NCBI RefSeq assembly: GCF_000024405.1
Contig: NC_013517.1
Span: forward strand, 372,001-436,000
Direction of reading: 5' to 3'
From: Sebaldella termitidis ATCC 33386
GTDB lineage: Bacteria > Fusobacteriota > Fusobacteriia > Fusobacteriales > Leptotrichiaceae
DNA length: 64,000 nucleotides
Shown here: positions 33,598 through 43,273 of the stretch, piece by piece
How positions within the stretch are numbered: the stretch's first letter is position 1
How the letters are laid out: each line of letters opens with the position of its first letter
Made by a program: the position numbers and the translations under genes
The notes under the pieces: generated by a model
What the model was told of the DNA's origin: nothing
Seen by the model: only the letters and a program-made list of their open reading frames with translations
Databases searched by the model: none

Positions 33598-35334
33598 TTA
33601 CTCAGGCCACAGCTGTTTATTTCTGTATTTTTTATCTAATCCTCCGCTAAACCATCTTCCGTTTAATACCTCTGAAATTATTTTCTTTTTGGCTTCTTTT
33701 GTTATGGTATTATCTCTATCCATTTCATTCAAGACATCTTTATATGTAAATTCCTTTTTCCCCATATAACTATATGCCTGCTTAGTATCAGCGTCCAGAT
33801 ACAACAGAGATTTTCCCAGTTTTTCGTTTTCTTTAGACCATTTATCCCAGTATACAAGGTTTTCTCCATTTGGATTCCCTGTTCTTATGAAGTTATAAAG
33901 ATATTTTTTGAATATAAGGCTGAGCTCCTGTGCTCCGGCAGAGTTATAAGCGTCTCCTGCCAGCCATGTATAATTTTGGCTGTCAGTATCCAGCAAAGGA
34001 ACAAATACCCCGTGGAAAGCTCCGTATAAAGCCATTTTTTCTCCGACTGCCTCTTTATTATCACCGAATTTTATTTCCATACCGTAAATGTCTGCTTTGT
34101 AGTTAGGGAACATTTTTTCCGTGGAATCTTCTACATTAAATAATCCATATAATTTTCCGCCGTATTTGCTGGCAAAATTGAATTCCTTAAGTCCTTTTCC
34201 GCTTATTTGATCATCTTTAAAATATTGCCCGAAATACGGGTCAAATTTTGCAAACATTGAAAATTCACTGCTGCCTGTTAACATCAGCAGAGGAACCGGA
34301 TTATAGTTTTTTGTTTCAAAACCATTTTCAGGAATGACATTTCCGTCATTATAAAGATGTGGGAATACACTCATTCTGATACCGGCATTTCCCATAAGAG
34401 GAGCCAGTCTTTCTGCTTTAATTCCGTAAAGGTAAGTCTTTACAGCCGGATCTTTAGTGAGAAGCCACTTATATGCCTCCTGCTCATTTTTTTTGATATT
34501 ATCCTGAACTGCTAAAGGTGCAATAGCTTTAGCAAAAACCTTTTCACTGGCAGCTTTGTCCGCTATTGTCATTCCGCCGCTGAATGACACAGCTTTTTGA
34601 AATTTTCCCTGAAATGTTGGAGAAATCAGCATAGCCATTACATCTCTTCCTCCTGCTGAAAATCCTGAAATAGTTATATTTTCAGGATTCCCCCCAAAAT
34701 TCGCTATATTATTTTTTGTCCAGTCAAGAGCTTTGGCCATATCGAGCAATGCGTAATTTCCCGAATCTTCCTCATTATCTCCGGTATTCAGTGCAGGCAG
34801 GGGATTAAAGCCAAGAGGTCCAAGCCGGTAGTTTACAGATATAAAAATAGCGTCCAGATCATTTACTAATGCATTTCCTGTAATTTCCCCGGATTTCCCG
34901 CCCTGATTATTACCACCATGTATATATAAAATTACTGGAAGGTTTTTTGAATCGGTATTTGGACGGTAAATATCCAGATTCAGACAGTCTTCGGAACCGG
35001 TAATCCCGTCTCCGGATGCCTGAAGTGCAATATTTCCCGGCTTTTCGGTGTTCAGAATTCCTGACCACTTATCCGGATTTACGGGCTTTTTCCATCTTAA
35101 TTCATCTGTGGGGGCTTTGGCATAAGGAACTCCTGTCCAGATCAGAACATTGTGTTCTGTATCAATTTTACCCTTTATTACTCCAAATTCAGTATTTCTG
35201 ACAGTATTTTCCCTAAAAATGGATGTTTGCACATTAATAGTGCTTTTAGCTGATTGAGAGACAGTTTCGGCACTTGTAGCAGTAACCGACACTAATAACA
35301 ATATTGCCAGAAGTTTTAAAAATTTTTTTTTCAT
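33598..35334 (-). CDS. secreted type-B carboxylesterase
   Basis: Encodes 578 residues from ATG 35334 behind AGGAGG. Signal peptide 1-22. The alpha/beta-hydrolase of the carboxylesterase-B family shows: TEFGVIKGKID, GVPYAKAPTDELRW, SEDCLNLDIY, the oxyanion YIHGGNNQGG, VNYRLGPLGF, and the nucleophile elbow GFSAGG (the family usually has GESAGG; Phe instead of Glu is a noticeable change). A late AFHGVFVPLL segment supplies the likely catalytic His. It is periplasmic or secreted, hydrolysing an unknown ester. It stands alone. Confidence 0.87.
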   Translation of the reverse strand: MKKKFLKLLAILLLVSVTATSAETVSQSAKSTINVQTSIFRENTVRNTEFGVIKGKIDTEHNVLIWTGVPYAKAPTDELRWKKPVNPDKWSGILNTEKPGNIALQASGDGITGSEDCLNLDIYRPNTDSKNLPVILYIHGGNNQGGKSGEITGNALVNDLDAIFISVNYRLGPLGFNPLPALNTGDNEEDSGNYALLDMAKALDWTKNNIANFGGNPENITISGFSAGGRDVMAMLISPTFQGKFQKAVSFSGGMTIADKAASEKVFAKAIAPLAVQDNIKKNEQEAYKWLLTKDPAVKTYLYGIKAERLAPLMGNAGIRMSVFPHLYNDGNVIPENGFETKNYNPVPLLMLTGSSEFSMFAKFDPYFGQYFKDDQISGKGLKEFNFASKYGGKLYGLFNVEDSTEKMFPNYKADIYGMEIKFGDNKEAVGEKMALYGAFHGVFVPLLDTDSQNYTWLAGDAYNSAGAQELSLIFKKYLYNFIRTGNPNGENLVYWDKWSKENEKLGKSLLYLDADTKQAYSYMGKKEFTYKDVLNEMDRDNTITKEAKKKIISEVLNGRWFSGGLDKKYRNKQLWPE

Positions 35335-35584
35335 GAGACCTCCTAAAATATTTTATTAATTTATTATACAAAAAGTAAAATATAGATTAATTACTATGGT
35401 TTATAAAAAGTTAATTTTTATAATATTTACTATATTAGTATACTCTTAAAATAACAGTTTGTAAAATTTTTTAGTAAATAAAAAAATGAAAAAAAGTATA
35501 ATTGATTATGTGTGAACCTAATAAAAAGCGGCATTTATCCAAAAGGCAGATATGAAAAAACAGATGCAGCAAATTTATGTTAAT

Positions 35585-35613
35585 TTGTTAAAAAGAAAAA
35601 TATATTATATAAT
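35585..35613 (+). promoter_or_regulatory. promoter for the gene at 35650
   Basis: TTGTTA (35585-35590), 17-bp spacer, TATAAT (35608-35613). This lies in the 35335-35649 divergent gap, where nothing else is recognisable. Confidence 0.65.
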
Positions 35614-35649
35614 TTATATGATTAATGTAAAAAAATAAAGGAGAAAGCA

Positions 35650-36771
35650 ATGAATTTTGAAAACGGAACAATTCTTGAAATAAAACCTTCAAACAGGAAT
35701 AAAAATATATTTGCAGTATTTTGTGACAGTCAGGTACTATATTTAGCCGATGTTTCAAATGGAAAAACTGTTAAAACCGGGGTTTTTGAAAATATAAAAA
35801 TGTTTTCAAAACCTGTAAATATGGATTTTTATTATCCGTATATATGTATTTCTGAAAAATACGGGTTAAATGCATCGGTAATTAATATAGAAACAGGAAA
35901 AATACAGAAATTTTCAAGAGAAGATTATCATGCTGATGTTTCAGTATATTCAACCGGATTTATTGAAAGAGACGGGAAAATTCTTTTGATACACCAGACT
36001 CAGTGGAACCGTCTTGATATAACAGATCTTGAATCTGGTGAAATTCTGACGAAAAGAGATATAAAAATAGAACTGACACCTGATAAACATAATAAAAAAA
36101 CCGGAGAAATAATAAAGGGCAAGAGAAAATCAGAAAATTATCTTGATTACTTTCACAGTTCTCTTCATATTTCACCAGACGGAAAGAATTTCCTTTCAAA
36201 CGGCTGGGTTTGGTCGCCAGTTGATAATATAAGATGCTTTAATGTGAGGGAATTTTTTTCAAAATATGAATTATGCAGTTTTGGTATAGAATATGCAAAC
36301 GGCTATAATTGGGACAGACCCTGTACTTTTATTGATAATGATACTTTTGTGATAATTGCAGATGATCATACAAAGGAGCTTGATGAGGAAGAGCTTAAAG
36401 AATATGAATACAGACAGCTTCAGTTTTACAGACTGAATGATATAACTGATGATAAATGGCTGAAAAGCTTTAAAACAATAAAAACGGATATTTTTGAATG
36501 CGATCCTGTTTATGGTGAAGTAAACGGCGAGCTTTATTTTGACAAAAAATTAAATAAATTAGTGGCTTTAAATGACAGAGAAGCATATTTAGTAACTTTA
36601 GAGGGAGAAATTACAGAAAAAATCCCGGATATAAAATATGACTCAGCTTCAGATAAAAAAGAGGATATATTCAGAAATGCCAAAAGATGGAAGTACTCAT
36701 CAGAGCATCATTTTTTCTACAGATTTTCAGCGACTGAAAATACAATGAAGATAAAAGAAATTATAATATAA
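35650..36771 (+). CDS. uncharacterised cytoplasmic propeller-like protein
   Basis: Encodes 373 residues from ATG 35650 behind AAAGGAGAAAG. No signal peptide. The sequence has successive hydrophobic strand pairs (NIFAVFCDSQVLYLADVSNG, VSVYSTGFIERDGKILLIHQ, LHISPDGKNFLSNGWVWSP, TFVIIADDH) suggesting a WD-like or TolB-like beta-propeller. The HISPDGKNFLSNG block is the most WD/TolB-like. No enzymatic motif was recognised and neighbours give no clue. It is monocistronic. Confidence 0.65.
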   Translation: MNFENGTILEIKPSNRNKNIFAVFCDSQVLYLADVSNGKTVKTGVFENIKMFSKPVNMDFYYPYICISEKYGLNASVINIETGKIQKFSREDYHADVSVYSTGFIERDGKILLIHQTQWNRLDITDLESGEILTKRDIKIELTPDKHNKKTGEIIKGKRKSENYLDYFHSSLHISPDGKNFLSNGWVWSPVDNIRCFNVREFFSKYELCSFGIEYANGYNWDRPCTFIDNDTFVIIADDHTKELDEEELKEYEYRQLQFYRLNDITDDKWLKSFKTIKTDIFECDPVYGEVNGELYFDKKLNKLVALNDREAYLVTLEGEITEKIPDIKYDSASDKKEDIFRNAKRWKYSSEHHFFYRFSATENTMKIKEIII

Positions 36772-36794
36772 AAAGGAACTCTTTTCAGAGTTCC
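36770..36794 (-). terminator. terminator of the yhf-type operon (minus strand)
   Basis: GGAACTC (36775-36781) pairs with GAGTTCC (36788-36794). Only on the minus strand is it followed by a T tract, so it serves the operon that ends at 36906. A 17-codon frame at 36808 between them is probably not a gene. Confidence 0.65.
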
Positions 36795-36905
36795 TATGAA
36801 GGAGTTTATGAAGAAAAAATTATTTTCTTTTGATAGGTCTAGTATAATGGTCTACACTTAGTATAATCTTTTATTTATCTTTAGTTTTAGTTTGAGTAAA
36901 AATTT

Positions 36906-38114
36906 TTAGAGTTTATTAAGAAAGCTTTTTCCGTTTTGCGGCATTTTTATGTTAAAATATTCCGCAGCAGTGGCACCGATATCAGACAGGGAGTCTCTTA
37001 CTCCTATAAATGTATTCTGCATATCTTTCTTGTAAATCAGCAGGGGAACATTCTCTCTTGTATGTCTTGAGTGTCCTATAGTAGGATCGTTGCCGTGATC
37101 CGCTGTAACTATAAGAATATCGTCATCTGTAATTTTTTCCATGATTTTTTCTATATATTTATCGGAAAGTTCCAGAATCTCTGCATATCTTGCAGTATTT
37201 TCAGCGTGACCTGCAAGATCTGTTTCCTGAATATTCACGCAAATAAATCCTTCATTTATTTTATCTATTTCATCAAGTGTAATATCAAAAATAGTTTTGG
37301 TATCAACCAGTCCCATATAACTTTTACCATGGTCATTTTCCACTATGTCAGCCACTTTTCCAATGAGTATAGCATTTTGCCCGTCTTTTCCCATAATAGT
37401 GGGAACCTGTGTTTCAGGGTCTATTCCGTAACCAAGATGTCTCACCATATAGCCTTTTTCATAAACTCTTGATTTTGGGGCATTTATTCCCATATAAGTT
37501 CCTTCTTTTTCCTCAGCGGCAGCTTTTATACTTTCAATGCTTGAATTTTCCCCGGCAAAAACTATTACTCTTGCCACCTCCACATTTTGACGTACGATTC
37601 TTCCCACTTTCAGTATTTCATCGAAAGTAAGCTCTGAAAGTGTAGAAGTAACATTATAGACCTGTCCGAGATCTGTTTCCAGATTATCGCCGACTGCGAT
37701 ACAGCCGTTTACGAGGAGGTATTTCAGGTTATTACCTACTTTTTCTACTTTATAGCCTTTTTCCAAAAGAGCATTATATACTTTTTCGAGATAAAAACTA
37801 AAAGGCTTCATTAACGGTTTTCTTGGAAGAGTTCCCATGATTTCCTGATGTCCGAAGAAGGTATCTCCGCCGTAGTGCATTAATTTTGCTTTTCCGTAAG
37901 TGCAAAAGCTGCTTTTTTTCATTGCTCCGACTTCTTCTCCAAGTGCATTCATAATTCCCAGTTTTTCCAGATTATCAAGCTGTAGCTTAGGGAATTTTTC
38001 AAGGATATGTCTGCATGTATTAGCTCCGATATCTTCCGGTCTTACCTCAGGAACATCATCCATATATCCCACGCCAAAGCTGTCCAGAACTATTACAATA
38101 AATCTTCTTTTCAT
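36906..38114 (-). CDS. yhfW: YhfW-like phosphopentomutase-family protein
   Basis: Encodes 402 residues. It is an alkaline-phosphatase-superfamily protein related to phosphopentomutase: VIVLDSFGVGYMDD with the metal Asp and the phosphate-accepting Ser/Thr position (11, 12), DTFFGHQEIMGT (cap region), LAGHAENTARY, and TADHGNDPTIGHSRHTREN (metal ligands). Length matches DeoB and YhfW. True DeoB isomerises ribose/deoxyribose 1- and 5-phosphate, but the neighbours (yhfX, yhfS, yhfT, yhfU, php) show that this is the YhfW paralog, whose reaction is not established. It is last in the operon, 3 bp after yhfX. Confidence 0.85.
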   Translation of the reverse strand: MKRRFIVIVLDSFGVGYMDDVPEVRPEDIGANTCRHILEKFPKLQLDNLEKLGIMNALGEEVGAMKKSSFCTYGKAKLMHYGGDTFFGHQEIMGTLPRKPLMKPFSFYLEKVYNALLEKGYKVEKVGNNLKYLLVNGCIAVGDNLETDLGQVYNVTSTLSELTFDEILKVGRIVRQNVEVARVIVFAGENSSIESIKAAAEEKEGTYMGINAPKSRVYEKGYMVRHLGYGIDPETQVPTIMGKDGQNAILIGKVADIVENDHGKSYMGLVDTKTIFDITLDEIDKINEGFICVNIQETDLAGHAENTARYAEILELSDKYIEKIMEKITDDDILIVTADHGNDPTIGHSRHTRENVPLLIYKKDMQNTFIGVRDSLSDIGATAAEYFNIKMPQNGKSFLNKL

Positions 38115-38117
38115 AAA

Positions 38118-39281
38118 TTACACCTCGATTCTCTCTCCTAAAGCTGTATATCTGCCTATTATTTGAGGTTTTCCGCTCTGTATTCCTTCTACAAGGATAA
38201 TATCGCTTCTTGTAACAAAGAACTGAGTTCTGAAACACCCTAAAACAGTGTCACCTATTTTTTGTTCTTTTGATAAACCCAGATAATAATCAATATTATT
38301 GGGATCAAAATCTTCTGTATTTACTTTTGTCAGGTTTTCATATGAAGAGCCTGTAAGAACATTTTTCATATGTGACCTTCTATAATGACCGCCTGCGAAA
38401 AAATATGATTTTCCTCTGAAATTATGAGATATTTCGGAAACATATACATAAGCAGGCTTTTCTACAGCCTTTCTGTTAACATGAAATGGAGTAGTCCCGG
38501 TAAGTGCGTGTCCCGGTTCACCGTGAGTACCTTCATTTTCCTTTATCATTTTTATATTTTCAATACATGTAGAGGAAGGAAGATTCAGCTCCTTTACCTT
38601 GATATTGAATTTTTCTTTCAAAATATTATATGCTTTTAGTATTACTCCTATGTTTTCTGTTTTTTCTATAGTATTATTTGTCTCATTATATAAAAAACAA
38701 GGAAAAGAAGTAAGACCGTTAATTCTCACATTTTTTAAAGTCAGTATTTTTTTTGTAATATCCTCCAGATCACAGAGATCGACTCCGGCCTCCTGTCCGG
38801 GATAAATACTTGATTTTTCATCTAAAATCCTGAACATTATATCCTGTATTATACCCAGCTTTTCAGCTTCCTCTGATATCTCACAGGCTTTTTCAAAGGA
38901 ATAGACTGTCATAATTTCAGTGCCGTATTTCAGGACTTTTCCAATCATTTTAGACGGAATCTGTACAAGGTGTCCTGTATTCCCCAGCTTCAGATTATTT
39001 TTCATCAATACTTCAGTCTCTTTAAAGTCTACGGCCACAGCACCTGAATACCCTAAATCTTCCAGAATTTTAGCAAGATAAGGATTTCTTCCAATTTGTT
39101 TTGTCATATAATACAGGTTTATATTATGTTTATCACTTTCTGCTTTTATTAGTTCTGCGTTTTCTTTAAATATATCCACATCAATAATATAAGAGTCTGG
39201 CATTATTGTCCCGTTAGTATGCAGTGATAAAGCTGTCTGTATAAGTTTGGGATTTTTTTCTATCAAAATATCTATAAACAA
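38118..39281 (-). CDS. yhfX: YhfX-like alanine-racemase-fold PLP enzyme
   Basis: Start TTG 39281 is preferred: AAGGAG at 39295-39290 lies 8 bp before it, whereas an in-frame GTG at 39290 overlaps that site. The 387-residue product then equals the recalled length of E. coli YhfX. The N-terminal PLP barrel carries YYMTKQIGRNPYLAKIL, in which the Lys is the likely PLP lysine, followed by GYSGAVAVDFKE and GHLVQIPSKM. A C-terminal domain has HALTGTTPFHV and VTRSDIILVEG. The fold suggests racemase or decarboxylase chemistry on an amino acid; the substrate is unknown. It lies between yhfS and yhfW. Confidence 0.85.
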   Translation of the reverse strand: MFIDILIEKNPKLIQTALSLHTNGTIMPDSYIIDVDIFKENAELIKAESDKHNINLYYMTKQIGRNPYLAKILEDLGYSGAVAVDFKETEVLMKNNLKLGNTGHLVQIPSKMIGKVLKYGTEIMTVYSFEKACEISEEAEKLGIIQDIMFRILDEKSSIYPGQEAGVDLCDLEDITKKILTLKNVRINGLTSFPCFLYNETNNTIEKTENIGVILKAYNILKEKFNIKVKELNLPSSTCIENIKMIKENEGTHGEPGHALTGTTPFHVNRKAVEKPAYVYVSEISHNFRGKSYFFAGGHYRRSHMKNVLTGSSYENLTKVNTEDFDPNNIDYYLGLSKEQKIGDTVLGCFRTQFFVTRSDIILVEGIQSGKPQIIGRYTALGERIEV

Positions 39282-39296
39282 ACCAAACACTCCTTT

Positions 39297-40391
39297 TTAT
39301 AATTTTTTATACGCATTTTCCAGTATTCTTATTATTGTCTCAAAACCTGCTCTGTTTGGATTTATCCGAATCATTCGTTTAGCCAGTGCGGGATCACTTT
39401 TTAGAAAGGTTCCGGATACTCTGTAAAACAAAGGGGCTATTTCATATTTGGATTCGGCACCTACCGGATTAGGGAGAGCACCTAGTTTTTCTGCTTCTGT
39501 TAATAACTTTTCTGCAATTTCATCGTAAAATTCTATAAGAAGCACTTTAGACTGTGCATTAGCGAGAAAAGCTTGTTTTATATAAGGATACTTAAGATTA
39601 TTATTCAGCTCGGACACAAGCTTTTCATTTTCTTCGGCCTGAATTGCCAGTGCAACAGGTGCGTATACAAGACCTCTCAATACTTCCATTGCCTCGTGTC
39701 CCTGTACCTGTCCTCCGCCGGAGTAGTTTTTACTTCTGATTTTATCTATTAATTCTTTTTTTCCGATAAGACATCCGATACCTTCGGGGCCTAATAGCTT
39801 AAACATAGAGAAGGCTGAGAGATCAGCTCCTGAATCAATGCCGTTTTTTTCTGTTTTCAGTATGGCATAGTTGTCGTCAATAATAACAGTAATATTGCTG
39901 TCTGCTGTTCTGATGGTTTTTATCAGCTCCGCCAGATTATATGAATCTTCGGGTTTTTGTCTTGTATGCTGTATTAAAACCATGTCTATGGAATTTGATT
40001 TAATCATATTCTCTGTTTCTTTATAATTATTAAAATCAGTCCGCAGTACATTAAGACCCATAGATTCAATAGTAGTTTCCGTAGTAGGATAAACAGGCGC
40101 ATCATGGACAAGCAGTGTATCTCCGGGGTGCAGTATAGTCAAAAAACCCCATCGCAAAGCATTTGTGCCGGCTCCTCTGAGAAGGATACAGGCTTCGGCT
40201 GAGAAAAACTCTGCCAGTATATCTTCGACTGTTTTTGTTCTCATGGGTTTATTAATTCCCTGAGTTACTCCTAGATCACCGAGAGTCAGGGATTCTGATC
40301 CGGTCATATGTCTGGTAATAATATCTACGAGTTTGAACTGTTTCTTTTTTGCTTCTTCTAAATTAATTGATTTTAAAGGAAAAGTCTGCAT
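39297..40391 (-). CDS. yhfS: YhfS-like PLP-dependent aminotransferase-fold enzyme
   Basis: Encodes 364 residues from ATG 40391, AAGGAG upstream. Fold-type I PLP protein: an early RHMTGSESLTLGDLG, VTQGINKPMRTKTVEDILA, RGAGTNALRWGF, and FSMFKLLGPEGIGCLIG, in which the Lys of FSMFKLLGPEG is the likely Schiff-base lysine. Related to YhfS and cystathionine-synthase/aminotransferase class V types. In this operon a second PLP enzyme (yhfX) follows, pointing to transformation of an amino-acid-like compound. Confidence 0.85.
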   Translation of the reverse strand: MQTFPLKSINLEEAKKKQFKLVDIITRHMTGSESLTLGDLGVTQGINKPMRTKTVEDILAEFFSAEACILLRGAGTNALRWGFLTILHPGDTLLVHDAPVYPTTETTIESMGLNVLRTDFNNYKETENMIKSNSIDMVLIQHTRQKPEDSYNLAELIKTIRTADSNITVIIDDNYAILKTEKNGIDSGADLSAFSMFKLLGPEGIGCLIGKKELIDKIRSKNYSGGGQVQGHEAMEVLRGLVYAPVALAIQAEENEKLVSELNNNLKYPYIKQAFLANAQSKVLLIEFYDEIAEKLLTEAEKLGALPNPVGAESKYEIAPLFYRVSGTFLKSDPALAKRMIRINPNRAGFETIIRILENAYKKL

Positions 40392-40428
40392 AGCTTGTCT
40401 CCTTGTAATTTGTTTTTATCTTAATTCT

Positions 40429-41469
40429 TTATTCAAAGATAATACTGTCATTTTCCAGAAAGTCTGAAAAATATCTTTTAAAAAGTTGATTTTCAGAACC
40501 TTTAAGAATAGCTGCAGCTTCAAATAAAGGCTTTATATATTCTTTCCCTGTTTTAGCAATAATAATAAATCCGGATGATAATTCATCAGATGGAACGGTA
40601 ATGGCTGATAAATTCATCATATTTATTACCTTTCCTGCCCTTTTATTAGACAGGAATTGATATTCTTTTGACTTTTTGCCAAGATTTCCCATTATGGAAT
40701 CTCCGTAAAAGGTGATATCTATTAATTCTTCCCTGATTATTAAAATATCATATTTTTCAAATACCTTTTGAAATATAGACATCAGTTCTGTTCTGTCATC
40801 TGTATTTTTAAAATGATCTGTGATAAATTCTTTGTTTTTAATATTTTCAAATATGGCATAATTTTTCAGATCCTCTGTGACTGCTATTTTGTAATCAGAA
40901 TATGAAGAAATAATATCAGCATCCAGCAGTATAAGGACAGCTGTATGTATAGTTTCCAGATCTCTTGCCAAAAATCCTATACCTGCGGAAAATGTAAGGC
41001 CGTCAGTAGAATTTTTGATTTTTTTTGATTTCAGCCCGGTACCGCTTCCCGCAAATGAATAAAGATTCAGGGAAAGTGCGGGGTAAATAACTGATCCGCC
41101 GCCGTCTGTTCCTATTCCGAGATCATTGATTCCCAGAAAAACATTTATTGCAGTCCCGCTGGAAGAACCTGTCATAGCTCTTCCTGTGAGCGGGTTTGTC
41201 AGATTGGTATCGACAGCACGTCCGTTATCTGCTGTTTTATCTATAGTATGCCAATAAAATTTTTTACTTTTTGTAAGTTTTTGTATTATTTTCCTGTCAA
41301 TATCAGATGTATTTTTTACTCCCAATAATTTTATTTCTTCATTATTTTCACACAGGGTTTCAGTTATTTTATCTATAATGGATAAGTTTTGTATGACTAC
41401 ACTTTTGCCTGTATACTCTTTTCCTTTTAAAAAAGAATAAAATAATTTTTTCAGATATTCTTTTTTCAA
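40429..41469 (-). CDS. amidase-signature protein inserted in the yhf operon
   Basis: Encodes 346 residues from TTG 41469, with AGGAAG 9 bp upstream. Amidase-signature motifs are present: Lys52 in LLGVKNTSD, the GSSSG turn (101-105) with the cis-Ser, and GIGTDGGGSVIYP with the nucleophile Ser126, so the Ser-cisSer-Lys triad seems complete. At 346 residues it is shorter than the usual ~450, mainly in the N- and C-terminal parts. It lies between yhfT and yhfS on the same strand with small gaps. The E. coli yhf cluster has no amidase, so this protein is a clue that the pathway handles an amide or carbamoyl compound. Confidence 0.78.
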   Translation of the reverse strand: MKKEYLKKLFYSFLKGKEYTGKSVVIQNLSIIDKITETLCENNEEIKLLGVKNTSDIDRKIIQKLTKSKKFYWHTIDKTADNGRAVDTNLTNPLTGRAMTGSSSGTAINVFLGINDLGIGTDGGGSVIYPALSLNLYSFAGSGTGLKSKKIKNSTDGLTFSAGIGFLARDLETIHTAVLILLDADIISSYSDYKIAVTEDLKNYAIFENIKNKEFITDHFKNTDDRTELMSIFQKVFEKYDILIIREELIDITFYGDSIMGNLGKKSKEYQFLSNKRAGKVINMMNLSAITVPSDELSSGFIIIAKTGKEYIKPLFEAAAILKGSENQLFKRYFSDFLENDSIIFE

Positions 41470-41550
41470 ATATAGTCACTTCCTGTCAATAATGGATTTT
41501 TATTTTGCTGTCATTGATACATATTCTTATTTAACAAAAATAAATACAGC

Positions 41551-42852
41551 TTACGCCGGTGTAAATAAGTGTGCATAGAAAAGAAGATTCAGCACTATTC
41601 CTGTAATGATAGCACCTACCGGTCCTATTGCCATTTTTATTATTTTTCTTCCCAAAACTTCATTTAGGAAGTAAACTACTACAAATATGAAAAAGCCGGT
41701 ATATCCTCCCATTTTGATTACTGCAAATACAGAACCTATTAATAAGGATAAATCCATAAGATTTTCCATAGATGTTCTGATATTATCAGATGCATGTCTT
41801 ATAGACGGAAAATGTTCAAGAAACTTTCCGATTCCCCTAAGGAGAAGAACTTCCAGTGTAATGACAACTGCACCGCCGATTCCTGCGATAATCCAGTGAG
41901 GAGCAAGATATCCCACAGGGAATATAAATGTAAGTCCTACTACACCATAAACACCGGTAGCAAGAGCAGTAGTGGCAATTAATGGCACAAACCCCAGTCC
42001 TCTCAGGAAGTCACCAAGTGCAGCCTGATGTATAAGATCTTTGGCAACAGCCGGATCAGTGGCTTTTGCCGCTTCTGCAAGAGGATAAATAGAAATTTCC
42101 GAACCGGCAAAGTACCCGAGATTAGCAATAATAGCAATCAAAGCACCAATTACAGCCAGAACGGGAAGATTTTTGAATACTCTTTTTGTTCTCTGTTCAA
42201 ATATAGATTCTTCATCCTCATCTTTTTCTACCTGAACTTTATTTTTAGAATCTTCAATAATAGCAAATGCAAGAAGCATAACAATTCCTATGAACATTTC
42301 TATAGATTCAGGGTAAAGCTTTGTATATTTTACGACTAATACTCTTGTTAATAAAACTACAACAGCTGCAATAAGTCCTTTTTTCCACTTGAACTGATAA
42401 AAGATGGCAAGTATAGGAAATAATGCAAATGCTGCTATAACCGGTGTTCCAATTTCACCCAGAGCACCTAAAAAGTCAACCGGCAGTGCAGTAAGACCTT
42501 TATTTACGATGTCAAGGCTGGTAACTACCAGAATACCCCATAATGCCCCGAGTCCGAATGATATACTCTTTTTCGGAGAAGCGACTCCTATAATGTCAGT
42601 TGGCAGAAATAAAAGCCACGGATTCAAAAGTCCTGTTGTCAGTGTAAATGAAATACCTATAGATGCGATAAAACCTACGCTTAATCCAAAAGCGATTGAT
42701 GAAGCTTCGCTTCTTTTCATTCTTCCCTCTGTAAGCTCAGGGAGTATAGGTCTGATTCCGTCATGAAATACTGCTTTGGCAGTATGTGCTGCAAATGATG
42801 TGAAGCCTGTTAATAAGGCTACAAATATGATTTTATAAATATTGATAGTCAT
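41551..42852 (-). CDS. yhfT: YhfT-like integral membrane transporter
   Basis: Encodes 433 residues, equal within one residue to E. coli YhfT as recalled. About 11-12 hydrophobic segments cover the protein, with a central charged cytoplasmic loop near 200-225 (KNKVQVEKDEDEESIFEQRT). A conserved early motif HDGIRPILPELTEGRMKR lies between the first two segments. It is probably the uptake (or export) permease of the pathway substrate, with yhfU as a small partner. The next gene downstream is the amidase, 81 bp away. Confidence 0.85.
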   Translation of the reverse strand: MTINIYKIIFVALLTGFTSFAAHTAKAVFHDGIRPILPELTEGRMKRSEASSIAFGLSVGFIASIGISFTLTTGLLNPWLLFLPTDIIGVASPKKSISFGLGALWGILVVTSLDIVNKGLTALPVDFLGALGEIGTPVIAAFALFPILAIFYQFKWKKGLIAAVVVLLTRVLVVKYTKLYPESIEMFIGIVMLLAFAIIEDSKNKVQVEKDEDEESIFEQRTKRVFKNLPVLAVIGALIAIIANLGYFAGSEISIYPLAEAAKATDPAVAKDLIHQAALGDFLRGLGFVPLIATTALATGVYGVVGLTFIFPVGYLAPHWIIAGIGGAVVITLEVLLLRGIGKFLEHFPSIRHASDNIRTSMENLMDLSLLIGSVFAVIKMGGYTGFFIFVVVYFLNEVLGRKIIKMAIGPVGAIITGIVLNLLFYAHLFTPA

Positions 42853-42880
42853 ATTTTTCTTCCTCCTAAAATAATCTTTC

Positions 42881-43246
42881 TTATTTACTCTCTAAAATAC
42901 TTTCCAATAAAACCGGAACTGTTTTTTCGATATTTTCCACAGACATACCGAAAGCTACTTTACCTTCAGCAAGAAGCTTTTTGATCTGGTCTTTGTCAGG
43001 TGCACTTCCTCCGGCTTTGGCAACAGTGGAACACTTTCCGTAGCCTATCATACCTATAAGGATGGAGATCGCAGCTCCTCCTCCGCTGTTGCAGGCTCCG
43101 AAATAGTAGTCAAGCTCTCCCTTTTTGATTTTTTTTGCTGCATCCATATCAGTAGTAACTAATACTTCAAAATTTCCGTTTCCGTTTTCAATTATTGTCT
43201 TTTCCGTAAGATCCTTTTTTAATCCGGCAACTCCAATTCTAATCAT
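42881..43246 (-). CDS. yhfU: YhfU-like (DUF2620) small protein
   Basis: Encodes 121 residues from ATG 43246, AAGGAGAGA upstream. DUF2620 landmarks: MIRIGVAGLKKD start, VTTDMDAAKKIKKGELDYYFGACNSGGGAAISILIG and a C-terminal GKVAFGMSVENIEKTVP. In known clusters the gene is always next to yhfT, and it probably supports the transporter, though how is unknown. It lies 28 bp upstream of yhfT and 27 bp downstream of php. No signal peptide. Confidence 0.85.
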   Translation of the reverse strand: MIRIGVAGLKKDLTEKTIIENGNGNFEVLVTTDMDAAKKIKKGELDYYFGACNSGGGAAISILIGMIGYGKCSTVAKAGGSAPDKDQIKKLLAEGKVAFGMSVENIEKTVPVLLESILESK

Positions 43247-43273
43247 TGTAATCTCTCCTTTTATTATTTGTAT

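Noticed and set aside
36808-36861. 17-codon frame starting MKKKLFSFDRSS
   Set aside because: Very short, between convergent genes; no conservation can be judged.
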